From the NCBI RefSeq assembly GCF_017571525.1, contig NZ_JAGETY010000002.1:62001-126000 (forward strand): 64,000 bases of DNA. Direction: 5' to 3'. Position numbers and translations under genes: made by a program. Below, piece after piece: positions 24,592 through 33,996 of the stretch. The stretch comes from Hymenobacter sp. BT559 (lineage in GTDB: Bacteria > Bacteroidota > Bacteroidia > Cytophagales > Hymenobacteraceae). Under the pieces are notes generated by a model, which worked only from the letters and a program-made list of their open reading frames with translations, had not been told where the DNA came from and did no database searches. Numbering within the stretch: position 1 is the first letter of the stretch; each line of letters opens with the position of its first letter.

Positions 24592-27431
24592 TTCACTTTT
24601 TCGGCCAGGAAGCGCGCCGTGTGGTTGGTAGCCTTAAGCTTCACCAGTTGCTCGGGCGTACCCTCGAAGAGCAGGTGCCCGCCGTTGATGCCGCCCTCGG
24701 GGCCCAGGTCGATAAGCCAGTCGGCGCACTTGATGATGTCCATGTTGTGCTCGATGATGAGCACCGAGTTGCCCTGCTCTACCAGCGCGTTGAGCGCCGC
24801 TAGAAGCTTGGCAATGTCGTGGAAATGCAGGCCGGTGCTGGGCTCGTCGAAGATAAACAGGATTTTATCCTGCTGCAGCGTGGCGCCTTTGGTGAGGAAG
24901 CTTGCCAGCTTCACGCGCTGGGCCTCGCCCCCACTGAGCGTATTGGCCGACTGCCCCAGCCGGATGTACCCTAGCCCCACGTCAAGCAGCGGCTGCAGGC
25001 GCTCGGCCACTTTGGGCTGGCCTTTGAAGAACGCCACGGCGTCTTCCACCGTGAGGTCGAGCACCTCGAAGATGTTCTTGTCCTGGAATTTAATTTCCAG
25101 AATGTCCTGCTTGAACTTGTGGCCGCCGCAGCTTTCGCAGGTCAGATAGATGTCAGCCATGAACTGCATCTCGATTTTGACCTGGCCTTCGCCCTGGCAC
25201 ACCTCGCAGCGCCCGCCTTCCACGTTGAACGAGAAGTGCGAGGGCTTGAGCCCGCGCGCCTTGGCCAGCGGCTGCTCGGCAAAGAGCGAGCGTATCTGGT
25301 CGTAGGCCTTCACGTAGGTCACCGGGTTCGAGCGCGACGACTTACCAATAGGATTTTGGTCTACGAATTCGACGTGCGTCACCTGCCCGTTCACGCCGGT
25401 TAGCTTGTCGAATTTACCGGTGGTTTCGCCCGCGCCGCCCCCTAGCATTTTCATCAGCGCCGGAGCCAGGATGCGCCGGATGAGCGTCGATTTGCCCGAG
25501 CCCGACACGCCTGTTACAACCGTCATCACCCCTAGCGGCACCTTGACGCTCACATTCTTCAGGTTGTTTTCGCGGGCGCCGCTCAGCTCCAGCGCGTTGC
25601 GCCAGGGGCGGCGCACGGCGGGCACCGGCACGTCGAGCTGGCCGCTGAGGTACTTGCCGGTGTAGGTGGCCGTATCCTGCATCAGCTCCGGGAAAGTGCC
25701 CTGAAACATGAGGTTGCCGCCGCCGCTGCCGGCCTCGGGGCCGATGTCGATAATCTGGTCGGCGGCCTCCATCATTTTCTCCTCGTGCTCTACTACCACT
25801 ACTGTGTTGCCCAGCTCTTGCAGCGAGCGCAGCACGCCGATAAGCTGCTCAGCATCTTTGGGGTGCAGCCCAATGCTGGGCTCGTCGAGCACGTACATCG
25901 AGCCCACCAGTGCCGACCCTAGCGAGGTGGCCAGCGAGATGCGCTGGCTCTCGCCGCCGCTCAGCGTATTGCTCAAGCGGTTGAGGGTGAGGTAGCCCAG
26001 GCCCACGCGGTTGAGGTACCCTAGCCGGTTGGTGATTTCGGCCAGCAGGCGGTCGGCAACGGCCATTTCGTGCTCGCTCAGGCTGAGGTTTTCGAAGAAT
26101 GTGAGGGCTTCGGAGATGGGCAGCAGCACGATATCGGTGATGCTACGGCCGTCGATTTTCACGTATTGCGCGTCTTTGCGCAGGCGGGTGCCGCGGCAGT
26201 CGGGGCAGGTGGTGCGGCCCCGGTAGCGGCTTTGCAGCACCCGGTACTGGATTTTATGCGTCTGCTCGGCCACCCAGCGGAAGTAGGCATCGAGGCCCTC
26301 GAAGTACTTGTTGCCGGTCCAGAGCAGGCGCTGCTCGGCGGCGCTCAGCTCGTTGAATGGCCGGTGAATGGGGAAGTCGAACCGGATACCATGCTTGAGC
26401 AGCGGCTTGAGCCACTCGCCCTGCTTCTCGGTGCGCCAGGGCGCGATGGCGCCCTCATACACCGTCAGACTTTTGTCTGGTATTACCAAGTCTTCGTCAA
26501 TGCCCAGCACCGAGCCGAAGCCCTCGCAGGTGTGGCAGGCGCCGTAAGAGTTGTTGAAGGAGAAGAAGTTAACGTTCGGCTCTTCAAACGTCATGCCGTC
26601 CAGCTCAAACTTGTCGGAGAACGTGCGGGTCTCGTTATCGAGCTTCACGATGCACGTGCCGTGCCCTTCGAAGAAGGCCGTTTGCACCGAGTCGGAGAGG
26701 CGGAATTGCAGGTCTTCGTCGTCGGGCTGAATGGCCGAGCGGTCGATGAGGATATACACCTCGCCTTCCACCTCGGGCTTGCCCTCACCAATAAGGTCTT
26801 CGATAAACGCATTCTCGCCGCTGGCCAGCACCACGCGGCCATAGCCTTTCTGCAAGAGCAAATCGAGCTCCTTGCTCATGGGGCGGTCGGCATCGTTGTG
26901 CAGCAGCGGCGCCAGGATAGTGACGCGCGTATCGGCGGGCAGCGAAAACAAATAATCGACCACATCGGCCACCGTGTCTTTGCGCACCTGCTCGCCGCTC
27001 TTGGGCGAATACGTGCGACCTACGCGGGCAAACAGCAGCTTGAGGTAGTCGTAAATCTCGGTGCTGGTGCCTACCGTCGAGCGGTTGTTCTTGATGCTGA
27101 CCTTCTGCTCGATGGCGATGGCCGGCGAAATACCCCGGATGTAGTCCACGTCGGGCTTGTCCATACGGCCCAGAAACTGGCGCGCGTAGCTGCTCAGGCT
27201 TTCCACGTACATGCGCTGGCCTTCAGCATACAAGGTGTCGAAAGCCAGGCTCGACTTGCCTGAGCCCGACAGGCCCGTGACCACGATAAACTTATTGCGC
27301 GGCAGCGCCACGCTCAGGTTTTTCAGATTGTGGACCCTAGCGTTTTTAATAACGATAAACTGGCGCGGGTCGAGGTGGTCGATTTCGTCGTGGGCCGGAG
27401 CGGCCACTTGCAGAGCGGAATTGTCGGACAT
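24585..27431 (-). CDS. uvrA: Excinuclease ABC subunit A
   Basis: 948 residues, normal length. Both ATPase halves are present: GLSGSGKSS (53-61) and GVSGSGKST, with [12 protein letters not shown] and [12 protein letters not shown] signatures and two Walker B regions ([24 protein letters not shown]). The C-terminal zinc module CEVCQGEG to CESCGGHKF has four Cys. In the N-terminal zinc module only Cys299 and Cys302 (GACHTCEG) remain; the position of the usual first Cys pair reads FELDGMTF. It recognises bulky DNA lesions for UvrBC. A GACCTTTG box lies upstream at 27478-27485. Confidence 0.97.
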   Translation of the reverse strand: MSDNSALQVAAPAHDEIDHLDPRQFIVIKNARVHNLKNLSVALPRNKFIVVTGLSGSGKSSLAFDTLYAEGQRMYVESLSSYARQFLGRMDKPDVDYIRGISPAIAIEQKVSIKNNRSTVGTSTEIYDYLKLLFARVGRTYSPKSGEQVRKDTVADVVDYLFSLPADTRVTILAPLLHNDADRPMSKELDLLLQKGYGRVVLASGENAFIEDLIGEGKPEVEGEVYILIDRSAIQPDDEDLQFRLSDSVQTAFFEGHGTCIVKLDNETRTFSDKFELDGMTFEEPNVNFFSFNNSYGACHTCEGFGSVLGIDEDLVIPDKSLTVYEGAIAPWRTEKQGEWLKPLLKHGIRFDFPIHRPFNELSAAEQRLLWTGNKYFEGLDAYFRWVAEQTHKIQYRVLQSRYRGRTTCPDCRGTRLRKDAQYVKIDGRSITDIVLLPISEALTFFENLSLSEHEMAVADRLLAEITNRLGYLNRVGLGYLTLNRLSNTLSGGESQRISLATSLGSALVGSMYVLDEPSIGLHPKDAEQLIGVLRSLQELGNTVVVVEHEEKMMEAADQIIDIGPEAGSGGGNLMFQGTFPELMQDTATYTGKYLSGQLDVPVPAVRRPWRNALELSGARENNLKNVSVKVPLGVMTVVTGVSGSGKSTLIRRILAPALMKMLGGGAGETTGKFDKLTGVNGQVTHVEFVDQNPIGKSSRSNPVTYVKAYDQIRSLFAEQPLAKARGLKPSHFSFNVEGGRCEVCQGEGQVKIEMQFMADIYLTCESCGGHKFKQDILEIKFQDKNIFEVLDLTVEDAVAFFKGQPKVAERLQPLLDVGLGYIRLGQSANTLSGGEAQRVKLASFLTKGATLQQDKILFIFDEPSTGLHFHDIAKLLAALNALVEQGNSVLIIEHNMDIIKCADWLIDLGPEGGINGGHLLFEGTPEQLVKLKATNHTARFLAEKVKG

Positions 27432-27511
27432 GAATAGACTAACCGTTCGAAAGGGTCGGAAGGTTTCGGCGGCGGTACAAAGGTCGGGCGTAATGTGGGC
27501 CCGCGGCGTGG

Positions 27512-27543
27512 TTGAGCCCTACTGCAACGAACCTGTATACTTG
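27512..27543 (+). promoter_or_regulatory. Promoter of the HSDR_N-like gene
   Basis: TTG at 27512-27514, 21 nt, TATACTTG at 27536-27543, one mismatch to TAnnTTTG. The ATG lies 17 nt downstream, giving a very short leader. Confidence 0.5.
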
Positions 27544-27560
27544 TGGCCAAATACTTTACA

Positions 27561-28541
27561 ATGCCCCTCCCTAGCCCCCTCGCTACGCTAATCAACACGC
27601 TGGCTGATGTATGCCAGCAAGCCCGGCAGCATCAGTCGCTGCTAAGTAAAAACGAAGCGGCCACCCGGTCTGCTCTTATTGACCCTGTACTGCGGGCCTT
27701 AGGCTGGGACACGGCCGATGTGCGCATGGTAGAGCCCGAGCATACAGTGCAAAACAAGCAGTCGCTCGACTACGTGCTGCGAAGCCGCAGCGGCACCATC
27801 CAAGCCGTAATTGAAGCCAAAAGACTAGGCGAGCCTCTCGACCGACTTGGACACGTAGGGGCACTTATTGGCTATGCATTTTCGCTCAAGCCTACCGCTT
27901 TTTTCATTACCGACGGGCTGCACTGGCACTGTTACTCGCCCGCACACTCGCATTATGAGCCCACTGTTTCGCTGCACCTCACCGAAGATGCGCTATTGCC
28001 AGCGGCGCTTCAGCTGCTCCAGCTACTGGATGCAGCACATGGCGGCTACGGGCTGCCGCAGGTTTTAACTATTCAATCAACACCACTCACTAGCCCGGTG
28101 CCGGTTGCTAAAAGCGGCAAAGTCAGACATGAAAAGCCAAGCACCGAGAGGGCTGTACTAGTCGGCAAATCGTTTACTGAACTGGCCTTTTTGAATACAC
28201 TAGCCCTCATGCCTGGGCAGAAGCCCACCAGCCTGCGTCTGCCCGATGGCTCAGTTAGGTTAATCAAAACCTGGAAGGATATTTTGCTCGAAGTCTGCCG
28301 CTTTTTGCTTCTCCACCACAAGCACCTGACACTGCCATTGCCAGATAAGGCAGGTAAAAAGACATACCTGTTTTCTTTCAATAAGCCGCTAAAAGGCTCT
28401 AGCGTATCAGCATCTTATCAGGGAAAACCAATTTTTATCTATACCAATTATAGCGCGAAAGACCATCTTGCCAACGCCATTTATATAGAAGCGCTGCTTC
28501 CGGCCGATGTGCGGCGCCAGAAGGTGGCCGTTGCGTTCTAG
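27561..28541 (+). CDS. Orphan type I restriction R-subunit N-terminal-like nuclease
   Basis: 326 residues from ATG 27561. Residues about 25-110 match the nuclease fold at the N terminus of type I restriction R subunits: [20 protein letters not shown], a conserved Asp in SLDYVLR and VIEAKRLGE carrying the Glu-x-Lys of PD-(D/E)XK enzymes. There is no helicase domain. The C-terminal third ([20 protein letters not shown] to [13 protein letters not shown]) resembles the tail found on many stand-alone members of this group. No modification or specificity subunit is nearby, so it is not a complete restriction system. Defence, repair or a regulatory role are all possible. It is divergent from uvrA. 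Confidence 0.7.
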   Translation: MPLPSPLATLINTLADVCQQARQHQSLLSKNEAATRSALIDPVLRALGWDTADVRMVEPEHTVQNKQSLDYVLRSRSGTIQAVIEAKRLGEPLDRLGHVGALIGYAFSLKPTAFFITDGLHWHCYSPAHSHYEPTVSLHLTEDALLPAALQLLQLLDAAHGGYGLPQVLTIQSTPLTSPVPVAKSGKVRHEKPSTERAVLVGKSFTELAFLNTLALMPGQKPTSLRLPDGSVRLIKTWKDILLEVCRFLLLHHKHLTLPLPDKAGKKTYLFSFNKPLKGSSVSASYQGKPIFIYTNYSAKDHLANAIYIEALLPADVRRQKVAVAF

Positions 28542-28954
28542 GTAGTTCAGTAAGATTAGCGCTGAAAGCGATAAGATTTTGCGCGGGCTCCAAAGGCCCC
28601 GACTTAAGCTGCTAGTCACAGCTTATGGAACGTTACCAAGCACTCGGCCCCCGGCAAGCACCGGCCTCGCATGGGACGCCGACAATGACTGCTGGCACAT
28701 GGCCTCTCAAAAAGCAACCCAGAAAATTCTTAGCAGCTGCCTCAGCAGTATCACGGTGGTAGTTTTTGATAACCAACTACCTTGACCACACACATCAAAA
28801 CTTCATTAAAATTTTGACATTCAGCTTAATCCTTTTGAGCTAGTGGGGGCGTACAAGCGGCTATTCGTGCTTAGCGAATAGCCTGCTCTTTCACCCGGCG
28901 CCGATGGTCAGTGGCTAGCCCCTCCTCATCAGTGCTATTTCCTCCACCCACACC
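28542..28954. other. Intergenic region with a hairpin before the molybdoenzyme
   Basis: About 410 bp with no supported gene. A perfect nine-base-pair hairpin (GGCTATTCG, seven-base loop, CGAATAGCC) lies at 28859-28883. An AT-rich stretch at 28795-28837 ends in TCCTTTTG (28830-28837), a possible -7 element; the nearest TTTG is only 13 nt upstream. The hairpin would then be in the 5' leader of the oxidoreductase mRNA. Confidence 0.4.
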
Positions 28955-31258
28955 ATGACTGAAACGCGCGACAGTATCAAAGACATTTGGGGGCCCCGCA
29001 CGGGCTATACCGGCCAGTGGCCGGTGCGTGTGGATGAACAAACCACCGAAACCCCCGACCATTGGGTGCAGTCGGCCTGCGTGCTTTGCTCCAACGGCTG
29101 CGGCATTGATATTGGCGTGAAAGACGGCCGCATTGTGGGCGTGCGCGGCCGGGCCGTCGACCGCACCAACTACGGCCGGCTCGGGCCTAAAGGCTTGAAT
29201 GGCTGGGTGGCCAACCAGAGCCCCGACCGCCTCACCAAGCCGCAGATTCGGCGCAACGGCAAGCTGGAAGATGCTACCTGGGACGAGGCTATGGAGCTGA
29301 TTGTGAGTAAATCCAAGCAGATTATTAAGGAGCATACCAGCGGCGCCATCGGCTTTTATACCTCGGGCCAAATGTTTCTGGAAGAATACTATGCCTTAGC
29401 CATAATCGGGAAAGCCGGGCTGGGCACGCCGCACATGGACGGCAACACGCGCCTGTGCACGGCCACGGCGGCCGCCGCGCTCAAGGTATCATTTGGCACC
29501 GATGGGCAGCCGGGCTCCTACACCGACCTCGATACCACCGAGGCCGTGCTGCTGGTGGGCCACAACATGGCTTCGCAGCAAACGGTACTCTGGGCCCGCA
29601 TTCTGGACCGGCTGGCGGGGCCCAACCCGCCGAAGCTGGTCGTCATTGACCCGCGCCTGACGTTTACGGCCGAAAAAGCTACCGTGCACCTGGCGCCCCG
29701 CGTGGGCACCAATATCCCGGTAATGAACGGGCTGCTGCGCCTACTCATCGAGGCCGGCCACATCGACCCGGCTTACATCGCGGCGCACACCGTGGGCTTT
29801 GAGGAGTTGAAGAAAATCGTGGATAAGTGGACGCCCGAGCGCGTGGAGCGCCTCACGGGCGTGCCGGCCGATAAGCTGCGCGAAGCAGCAAACATTCTGG
29901 GCACCTGCAAGACACTGGTATCAACGGCGCTGCAGGGCGTGTACCAGTCGATGCAGGCCACGGCAGCGGCGGTGCAAATCAACAACCTGCACCTGCTGCG
30001 CGGCCTCATTGGCAAGCCCGGCGCAGGCATCTACCAGATGAACGGCCAGCCTACCTCGCAAAACACCCGCGAGTGCGGCGCCGACGGCGACCTGCCGGCC
30101 TTCCGCAACTGGGGCAACCCCGACCATATTCAGCAGCTGGCCGACTTGTGGAACGTGCACCCCGACCAGATTCCGCACTGGTCGCCGCCTACGCACGCCA
30201 TGCAAATCTGGCGCTACTGCGAAACCGGCTCCATCAAGATGCTCTGGATTAGCGGCACCAACCCGCTGGTGTCGCTGCCCGACCTCGACCGTGTGCGCAA
30301 GACTATCGAGAAGGAGGACCTGTTTGTGATTGCCCAGGATGCTTTCCCGACCGAAACCACCAAGTATGCCGACGTGGTGCTGCCAGCCGCTATCTGGGGC
30401 GAAAAGACGGGCTGCTTTACCAACGTCGACCGGACGGTGCACATCTCGCACAAGGCCATTGACCCGCCCGGCGAGGCGCGTTCCGACTTCGATATTTTCG
30501 TGGACTATTCGCGGCGCATGGATTTTCGGGGTCAGGACGGTTCGCCACTGCTCACCAGCACCTGGCAAACCACCGAAGACGCCTTCGAGGCCTGGAAAAA
30601 ATGTACGAAAGGCCGGCCCTGCGACTACACCGGCATGAGCTACGCCAAGCTTAGCGAAGGCTCGGGCATTCAGTGGCCCTGCAACGAGGCTCACCCCGAC
30701 GGCACCGAGCACCTCTACACCGACGGCGTCTTCAACACCCAAATCGACAACTGCGAAGCCTACGGCCACGACCTCGAAACCGGCGCCCCCCACACCCACG
30801 ACGACTACAAACTGATTGACCCTAAGGGGAAGGCCTTTCTGAAAGGCGTGGACTACGAGGTGCCCCACGAAGTGCCCGACGAGGCTTACCCTCTCTGGCT
30901 GACTACGGGCCGCCTGGTGTACCATTTCCATACGCGCACCAAAACCGGCCGCTCGAAAGCCCTGAACGACGCCGCGCCCGACAGCTACGTGCAGCTGGCA
31001 ACCGAAGACGCCGCCCGCTACGGCATCGTCGATGGCGATATGGTGGAGGTGACGTCGCGCCGGGGCCGCGTGCTGGAGCCCGCCCGCGTGGGCGACATCG
31101 AGCCGGGGCTGGTATTCATTCCCTTCCACTACGGCTACTGGGATAAGCCCGGCCGCCCCCGCGCCGCCAACGAGCTGACCATCACCGAGTGGGACCCGGT
31201 GAGCAAGCAGCCGCACTACAAGTACGCCGCCGTTCGCATTCGCAAAGTCCTCGCTTAA
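28955..31258 (+). CDS. Molybdopterin oxidoreductase (nitrate reductase/FDH-like) with altered Fe-S motif
   Basis: 767 residues. The N-terminal cluster domain has Cys42, Cys45 and Cys49 (CVLCSNGC). The position of the usual fourth Cys reads GRLGPKG with Gly77. The likely Mo ligand is Cys168 in NTRLCTATA, followed by SFGTDGQPGSYTDL, as in periplasmic and assimilatory nitrate reductases. Molybdopterin-binding segments include LVVIDPRLT, LWISGTNPLVSLPD and the C-terminal LTTGRLVYHFHTRTKTGRS. No Tat signal is present, so it is probably cytoplasmic. No dedicated electron-transfer subunit is nearby. A helical protein gene follows 11 bp later. The substrate is unproven. Confidence 0.85.
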   Translation: MTETRDSIKDIWGPRTGYTGQWPVRVDEQTTETPDHWVQSACVLCSNGCGIDIGVKDGRIVGVRGRAVDRTNYGRLGPKGLNGWVANQSPDRLTKPQIRRNGKLEDATWDEAMELIVSKSKQIIKEHTSGAIGFYTSGQMFLEEYYALAIIGKAGLGTPHMDGNTRLCTATAAAALKVSFGTDGQPGSYTDLDTTEAVLLVGHNMASQQTVLWARILDRLAGPNPPKLVVIDPRLTFTAEKATVHLAPRVGTNIPVMNGLLRLLIEAGHIDPAYIAAHTVGFEELKKIVDKWTPERVERLTGVPADKLREAANILGTCKTLVSTALQGVYQSMQATAAAVQINNLHLLRGLIGKPGAGIYQMNGQPTSQNTRECGADGDLPAFRNWGNPDHIQQLADLWNVHPDQIPHWSPPTHAMQIWRYCETGSIKMLWISGTNPLVSLPDLDRVRKTIEKEDLFVIAQDAFPTETTKYADVVLPAAIWGEKTGCFTNVDRTVHISHKAIDPPGEARSDFDIFVDYSRRMDFRGQDGSPLLTSTWQTTEDAFEAWKKCTKGRPCDYTGMSYAKLSEGSGIQWPCNEAHPDGTEHLYTDGVFNTQIDNCEAYGHDLETGAPHTHDDYKLIDPKGKAFLKGVDYEVPHEVPDEAYPLWLTTGRLVYHFHTRTKTGRSKALNDAAPDSYVQLATEDAARYGIVDGDMVEVTSRRGRVLEPARVGDIEPGLVFIPFHYGYWDKPGRPRAANELTITEWDPVSKQPHYKYAAVRIRKVLA

Positions 31259-31269
31259 TCTCTCTTCTT

Positions 31270-31728
31270 ATGCATCTCGGCAACTACCTCGGCCTGCTCG
31301 AAAACAGCGAAAAGCAGCTCTGCGACGCCTTCGAGCACGTTTCTAAAAAACACCGCGACGAGCCCGACATCGAGCAGATGTGCGCCAAGCTCTCGGCATG
31401 GTCGCGCGAGCACCGCGGCAAGGTTATGCCCTTCGTCGAAAAATATTCGAAGGACAAAAGCAAGGAGCCCAAAGACCTGCGCCGCGACTTGTTTTCGGAG
31501 AAGCGCAGCGGCAGCCTGGCGCTGCTCCGCGACCTCCACGACCTCTGGCTACTAACCCAGGAGGTGCACCTCTGCTGGACGGTGATTCAGCAAGCTGCGC
31601 TGGGCCTGCGCGATGAAGACCTCAAAGCAACGTACACGTTTTGCTACGCCCGCACCAAGCGCCAGGCCGAGTGGCTGCTCGGCCGCATCAAGCAGGCCGC
31701 GCCCCAAACGCTGCTGGTGGCTGCCTGA
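31270..31728 (+). CDS. Helical hypothetical protein linked to the molybdoenzyme
   Basis: 152 residues from ATG 31270, 11 bp after the oxidoreductase stop, so almost certainly cotranscribed. The sequence is nearly all helical, with segments LGLLENSEKQLCDAFEHVSK, IEQMCAKLSAWSREH, SLALLRDLHDLWLLTQEVHL and FCYARTKRQAEWLLGRI. The pattern suggests a four-helix bundle of ferritin-like size. Four Cys and several His are present. No named family is recognised. It could be a chaperone, an electron-transfer partner or a regulator of the oxidoreductase. Confidence 0.75.
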   Translation: MHLGNYLGLLENSEKQLCDAFEHVSKKHRDEPDIEQMCAKLSAWSREHRGKVMPFVEKYSKDKSKEPKDLRRDLFSEKRSGSLALLRDLHDLWLLTQEVHLCWTVIQQAALGLRDEDLKATYTFCYARTKRQAEWLLGRIKQAAPQTLLVAA

Positions 31729-31736
31729 GCTGGTGG

Positions 31737-32756
31737 CTAGGCCTTGCGACCAGCCACAAAATGGTAGCACATGGCGCCCACTGTCAGCACCCAGGCCGCT
31801 AGGGCCAGGTAAATGAAGTACTGCGGCACTACCTGCAACGCCGCTACCGGCAGGCCCTGCGCCAGCTTGCCGGTAGCGGCTGTGTACATGCCCAACGGGA
31901 AAACCATGCTCCAATAAGCCGGGCTGTAGGCGAAGGCCGGGCGCGTGGTGTAGTGATTCCAGAACCTTAGTATGGCCACTATGGGCAGCCACCACGTGCT
32001 CACGGCCCAAAACAGCACGCTGCATCCTTTCACGAAGGGCAACAGCTCGGCTAGGGTCTGCGTGTGCTGCATGGCCGTGGCCAGGCCAGTACCCGCCAGC
32101 ACCACAATGGCGCTGGCCCCCACACTAATCCAATACGCGGCGCCTACTTCTTCCTCACCGAGGTGCACAAAGGTGAGGCGATAAAAGAGCAGGGTACTAA
32201 GCAGCACATACAGCAGGCTGCCGAGCGAAAACAGCCCTAACACGCCCAGCCCGGCCACGGCGGACGGCAGGCTGCTTGTGGGCAACAGCAAGGCGCCCAG
32301 CACAGCCAGCGACTCGGTGGCCACGACGAGCAGCAGCCAGCCGCCGTTCAGGCCCTGCTCCAGCGGTGGTTTTTCTTTCTTGAGGCTGACGCCGAGCACA
32401 AAACAATAACCCAGCCCTAGCCAGGCCGCCAGCGCCACGAGCCACAGCAGCGCGCCCATCGACTGATTGTTGGCTAGCTGCACAAACTGGCTGCCTAGCA
32501 GCGCCGTAGCCGGCACCAGGGTCAGGAAGGTAGGGCCGTCCTTGTGCGAAGTAAGGGCCGCCCAAAACGCCTGCGGAAACAAGACCAGCCGCAGCACTAG
32601 CAAGGCCAGTAGCACCGGATAAGCCACCAGGTTGACGTAGAACAGGCCCTTGGCTAGCCAGTCGAGCTGCTGGGCGTGCGCCGCCAGCGAGATAATGCCC
32701 GTCGACATCACGAAGGCAAAGTAGACAGGTGCAAACTGCTTAATCAGAAGCTTCAT
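31737..32756 (-). CDS. TDT/TehA-family anion channel or transporter
   Basis: 339 residues with about ten hydrophobic helices. The start FAPVYFAFVMSTGIISLA and the late motif AFAYSPAYWSMVFPLGMYT fit the tellurite-resistance/dicarboxylate transporter family that includes TehA and the plant anion channel SLAC1. It converges on the molybdoenzyme pair with an eight-base gap. If the enzyme reduces nitrate, an anion channel beside it makes sense; this is inference. Confidence 0.8.
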   Translation of the reverse strand: MKLLIKQFAPVYFAFVMSTGIISLAAHAQQLDWLAKGLFYVNLVAYPVLLALLVLRLVLFPQAFWAALTSHKDGPTFLTLVPATALLGSQFVQLANNQSMGALLWLVALAAWLGLGYCFVLGVSLKKEKPPLEQGLNGGWLLLVVATESLAVLGALLLPTSSLPSAVAGLGVLGLFSLGSLLYVLLSTLLFYRLTFVHLGEEEVGAAYWISVGASAIVVLAGTGLATAMQHTQTLAELLPFVKGCSVLFWAVSTWWLPIVAILRFWNHYTTRPAFAYSPAYWSMVFPLGMYTAATGKLAQGLPVAALQVVPQYFIYLALAAWVLTVGAMCYHFVAGRKA

Positions 32757-32907
32757 AGCAAGCAGAGAAGGAAGCCCGTCTATACGGGTACCAAGAGCCG
32801 CTTGCTACAGCTGTGAGCTTACTTTCCTGCATAATCTTATCCGGCCCGGGTAGCCGGCTAACTACCTTCGGGCCGCCTGCGTAAAGTGCAGCAGCTTTTT
32901 TTTTCTT

Positions 32908-33540
32908 ATGGCCGAGCTTCGGATTCAACCCAAAAAATCTTCTCCCAGCCCCTGGCTACTGGTGGCCCTGGCACTGCTAGCCCTGGCCGCGGCGGCTTAC
33001 TTCTTCCTGCGGCCCGACCCGGCCGACGAGCGGGCCCCGGCGCCGGCCGCTACCACAGTGGCCCCCGACAGCCTCGCAGCGCCGGGCAGCGCCCCGGCTT
33101 CGCCCAGCAGCGCTGACTCGGCTAGCTCGGCTGCGCCCGTGGCTAGCCCCCCTCCTGGCACCAACGGCACGGGTGCCAGCGCCCAACTGCTGCAGCTGCG
33201 CGAGCCGCTGACGCAGCTCGGCGACCGCGCCGACCTGCGCGACGATGCGCAGGTGCGTGAGCAGCGCGACAACTTCACGAGCGCCACCGACCGCCTGGCC
33301 AGCGGCGACCCGCAGGCCAGCCTGCGCCCCGGCTTTGTAGCAGCCGCCAACCTGCTGCTGGCCGTGCAGCAAAAGGCCTATCCGCAGCTCGAAACCGACG
33401 CTAACAACCTGTCGCTGCAAGCCAGCCAGCTATCGGGCCGCGACGCCACGCCCGCCGAGCAGGCCCAAAACCGCGCCTACCTCAGCAAGGCAGCCGACTT
33501 GCTGAAAGCCGTTAGCGAGCCAGCCACTCCCCAGCCCTAA
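32908..33540 (+). CDS. Membrane-anchored hypothetical protein with Ala/Pro/Ser linker
   Basis: 210 residues. One membrane helix at about 16-36 (PWLLVALALLALAAAAYFFL), then a low-complexity Ala/Pro/Ser linker (about 40-92), then a helical domain (LLQLREPLTQLGDRADLRDD, a Val/Leu-rich centre, and AQNRAYLSKAADLLKAV). A possible -7 element TACCTTCG lies at 32863-32870. The PRC-barrel gene follows 12 bp after the stop, so the pair is likely an operon. No family is recognised; a periplasmic helical domain held off the membrane by a flexible rod is the visible architecture. Confidence 0.7.
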   Translation: MAELRIQPKKSSPSPWLLVALALLALAAAAYFFLRPDPADERAPAPAATTVAPDSLAAPGSAPASPSSADSASSAAPVASPPPGTNGTGASAQLLQLREPLTQLGDRADLRDDAQVREQRDNFTSATDRLASGDPQASLRPGFVAAANLLLAVQQKAYPQLETDANNLSLQASQLSGRDATPAEQAQNRAYLSKAADLLKAVSEPATPQP

Positions 33541-33552
33541 TCTTCTTTGTTT

Positions 33553-33993
33553 ATGAGTTCCCCTATTCTGCGTCGCCTGCGCGACCTTCCCACGTTTGAG
33601 CTGGTAGCCGGCGACCCCGACCCGCGGGGCTGGGCCGTGCGCGGCAGCGACGGCCACTCGTTTGGCACCGTGCACGAGCTGCTGGTAGATACCACCGCCC
33701 AGCGCGTGCTTTACCTCGATGTGCAGCTTGAAACCGGCCTGCCCGGCGTGCCAGCGCCCGGCCCCCATGCCGACCGCCGTATTCTGCTGCCGCTTTCGGT
33801 GGTGAACCTCGACAGCGAAGGCCGCAGCGTGTTTGTCACGGCCCTGAGCCGCGACACCGTGCAGCACTACCCCCTCTTCGTCGATTTTATGCTGCCACCC
33901 GATTTTGAGCACTCCATGCTCCAGGCTTTAGGAGTAGCGCCGGAAGAAGGAAAGGCTTCTTCCGACAACTCCTACTTTCAGACCATTGTCTAG
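33553..33993 (+). CDS. PRC-barrel domain protein
   Basis: 146 residues from ATG 33553; a TTG two codons earlier is in frame. Residues about 12-95 form a PRC-barrel-like beta domain (WAVRGSDGHSFGTVHELLVD, RVLYLDVQLE, RRILLPLSVVNLD, SVFVTALSRD), as in the H subunit of photosynthetic reaction centres and RimM. The C-terminal tail is acidic. PRC-barrel stress proteins are common in soil and surface bacteria. There is no photosynthesis gene here. It follows the anchored helical protein closely. Confidence 0.75.
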   Translation: MSSPILRRLRDLPTFELVAGDPDPRGWAVRGSDGHSFGTVHELLVDTTAQRVLYLDVQLETGLPGVPAPGPHADRRILLPLSVVNLDSEGRSVFVTALSRDTVQHYPLFVDFMLPPDFEHSMLQALGVAPEEGKASSDNSYFQTIV

Positions 33994-33996
33994 CAG

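Noticed and set aside
26070..27263. Plus-strand frame of 397 codons opposite uvrA
   Set aside because: It is antisense to an intact uvrA and has no recognisable domain.
28579..28785. Plus-strand frame of 68 codons in the spacer before the molybdoenzyme
   Set aside because: No start context, no motif and poor codon use.
29921..31216. Long minus-strand frame of 431 codons opposite the molybdoenzyme
   Set aside because: It is the shadow of a GC-rich gene with clear domain matches on the plus strand; the translation is Val/Gly/His-rich without motifs.
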